Assembly (NCBI RefSeq): GCF_003323745.1
Contig: NZ_QOIL01000013.1
Coordinates: 168,794 to 232,793 of the forward strand
Reading direction: 5' to 3'
Length of the DNA: 64,000 bases
Source: Sphaerisporangium album
GTDB lineage: Bacteria; Actinomycetota; Actinomycetes; Streptosporangiales; Streptosporangiaceae
Under the pieces are notes generated by a model, which did no database searches, was not told the origin of the DNA, and saw only the letters and a program-made list of their open reading frames with translations. The translations under genes were made by a program, and so were the position numbers. Below, in pieces: positions 61,856 through 64,000 of the stretch. Numbering within the stretch: position 1 is the stretch's first letter; each line of letters begins with the position of its first letter.

Positions 61856-63055
61856 ATGGAACACACCGTCACCACGCTGCCGACCGCGCGTCAGCCGGGC
61901 TGTCCCTTCGACCCGCCCAAGGAGCTGGTCCAGGCCCGCGAGCACGGCCCGATCAGCCGATACCCCTTCCCCGACGGACACCAGGGCTGGCTGATCACCG
62001 GCTACGACCTGGTCCGGTCGGTCCTCGCCGACTCGCGGTTCAGCTCCCGCAAGGAGCTCATGCGCCACCACCCGACCATCGATCTAGGCGACATCGAGGT
62101 CCCTCCGGCGCCGCCCGGCGAGTTCCTGCTCATGGACGAGCCGCAGCACAGCCGATACAGGAAGCCGCTGGTGGGCAAGTTCACCGTACGGCGAATGCGG
62201 CTGCTAACCGAGCGCGTCGAGCAGATCACCGCCGACCACCTCGACGCCATGGAGAAGGCCGGGCCGCCGGCGGACCTGGTGACCGCGTTCGCCAAGCCCA
62301 TCCCCGCCATCGTGATCTGTGAGCTGCTGGGGGTGCCGTACCAGGACCGGGGCTCCTTCCAGCAGCAGGTCGACTCGTTCCTCAGCGGGGAGACGAGCGA
62401 CGAGGAGCTGATGGCGGCCTACACCGCGACCCAGCACTACCTCGCCGAACTGGTGGCCGCCAAGCGGGCCAACCCCACCGACGACGTGCTCAGCGACCTC
62501 ACCGAGAGCGACCTGACCGACGAGGAGCTGAGGGGTGTCGCCCTGATCCTGCTGGCGGCCGGGCTCGACACCACCGCGAACATGCTGGCGCTGGGCACTT
62601 TCGCCCTGCTGCGCAACCCGGCGCAGCTGGCCGCGCTGCGCGCCGACTCCGCGCTCGCCGACCAGGCCGTGGAGGAGCTGCTGCGGTATCTGAGCGTGGC
62701 CAAGACGTTCATGAGGACGGCGCTGGAGGACGTCGAGCTGGGCGGCCGGACCATCGAGGCCGGTACGACGGTCATCCTGTCCTACCACACGGCCAACCGC
62801 GACCCCGAGCGCTTCGCCGATCCCCACGTGCTCGACCTGCGCAGGCAGGACGGCGGGCACCTGGCCTTCGGCCACGGCATCCACCAATGCCTGGGCCAGC
62901 AGCTGGCCCGCGTCGAGATGCGGGTCGCCTTCCCCGCGCTGATCAACCGCTTCCCCACGCTGCGCCTGGCCGTACCGGCTGAAGAGGTAGCCCTGCGCCC
63001 GGAGACCGCCGACATCTTCGGGGTCAAGAGCCTGCCGGTCGCCTGGGACGTGTGA
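61856..63055 (+). CDS. Cytochrome P450
   Basis: Monooxygenase of 399 aa, CYP105-like bacterial type. PEQHSRYRK-like helix (DEPQHSRYRKPLVGKFTVRR), I-helix oxygen groove LLAAGLDTTANML, ExxR in VEELLRYLSV, and haem loop FGHGIHQCLGQQLARVEMR with ligand Cys345. Of three nested ATGs (61841, 61850, 61856) the last is spaced 6 nt from AGAGGA. No ferredoxin gene is adjacent. The IS and methyltransferase remnants around it suggest it is the survivor of a larger tailoring or degradation cluster. Confidence 0.93.
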   Translation: MEHTVTTLPTARQPGCPFDPPKELVQAREHGPISRYPFPDGHQGWLITGYDLVRSVLADSRFSSRKELMRHHPTIDLGDIEVPPAPPGEFLLMDEPQHSRYRKPLVGKFTVRRMRLLTERVEQITADHLDAMEKAGPPADLVTAFAKPIPAIVICELLGVPYQDRGSFQQQVDSFLSGETSDEELMAAYTATQHYLAELVAAKRANPTDDVLSDLTESDLTDEELRGVALILLAAGLDTTANMLALGTFALLRNPAQLAALRADSALADQAVEELLRYLSVAKTFMRTALEDVELGGRTIEAGTTVILSYHTANRDPERFADPHVLDLRRQDGGHLAFGHGIHQCLGQQLARVEMRVAFPALINRFPTLRLAVPAEEVALRPETADIFGVKSLPVAWDV

Positions 63056-63079
63056 CCGCGAGCCGGTAACGGTGAGGGC

Positions 63080-63278
63080 GCGTCCGGCCGCCGCCGCCAG
63101 GGCATGCTCGCCCGCGAACTCCGGCGGACCGTTGCGCGCGTCACCGGGATCGAACTCGACGCGCCCAGCCTCGACCAGGCCCGTGAGCACCCGGACGATG
63201 CGACTACATCCTCGGCGATTTCCTCAGCCACCCCTTCGAGCCCGCCTCGTTCGAGCTGTGCTGCTCCACCACGCTCGG

Positions 63279-63285
<7 letters not shown>
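63080..63285 (+). pseudogene. Frameshifted class I SAM methyltransferase fragment
   Basis: GMLARELRRTVARVTGIELD, then APSLDQAREH, correspond to motif I and the acidic loop of class I methyltransferases. The continuation DYILGDFLSHPFEPASFEL is in another frame, shifted near 63200. The sequence stops there: the C-terminal half is replaced by the opposing UvrA-like gene. Confidence 0.65.

Positions 63286-64000
<715 letters not shown>

Overview
High-GC actinobacterial chromosome segment, most likely from the Streptosporangiales (Nonomuraea, Streptosporangium or Actinomadura type) or a close relative. The evidence is third-position GC bias, frequent GTG starts, and actinomycete-typical families: DUF574 methyltransferase, DUF5994, GPP34, a small two-domain laccase, homodimeric AceE, and a CU044_5270-type remnant. 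The genus is an inference. No rRNA, tRNA or CRISPR array was seen.

Layout. 1-3.4 kb: 3'-truncated TetM/OtrA-like ribosomal protection GTPase and a secreted GH18 chitinase with a palindromic operator. 3.4-9 kb: a mosaic of LuxR and WD40 remnants, a GNAT, a tyrosine recombinase with repeats at its start, a DUF5994-STAS pair, and an ArsR-MFS operon. 9-15.4 kb: surface protein, DUF574, GPP34, and an APC permease coupled to a GNAT. 15.4-32 kb: a block of secreted polymer-active proteins: a GH55-like beta-helix protein, a DUF1996 protein, a cupredoxin with four Ig-like repeats, a very large ThuA/sugar-dehydrogenase/DUF1080 protein, a small laccase and a GH76. Four copies of a LacI-type palindrome (GGAGAGCGCTCTCC) sit at promoters here; two face genes and two face nothing.

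32-43 kb: housekeeping-like stretch with an SPFH protein, pyruvate dehydrogenase E1 with a GntR regulator and operator, a class C serine hydrolase, and an RHH/DUF4097/ABC exporter operon with its own operators. 43-53 kb: two giant ATPase regulators (XRE-NB-ARC-TPR and LAL-LuxR), an acyl-CoA ligase and two alpha/beta hydrolases, interspersed with three genes that have each lost their middle in frame.

53-64 kb: accessory, resistance-flavoured region: ArsR, protoglobin, HAD, RidA, a Tn3 transposase fragment, a Tet(X)-like flavin monooxygenase facing a TetR with an 18-bp-period operator array, a PadR-DUF1048-ABC exporter operon, an IS remnant, a cytochrome P450, a broken methyltransferase and a UvrA-like drug-resistance ATPase cut by the window end. 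The best candidates for new biology are the GGAGAGCGCTCTCC regulon, the repeat cluster at the integrase start, the RHH-DUF4097-ABC operon and the ThuA protein with an inserted F5/8 domain.
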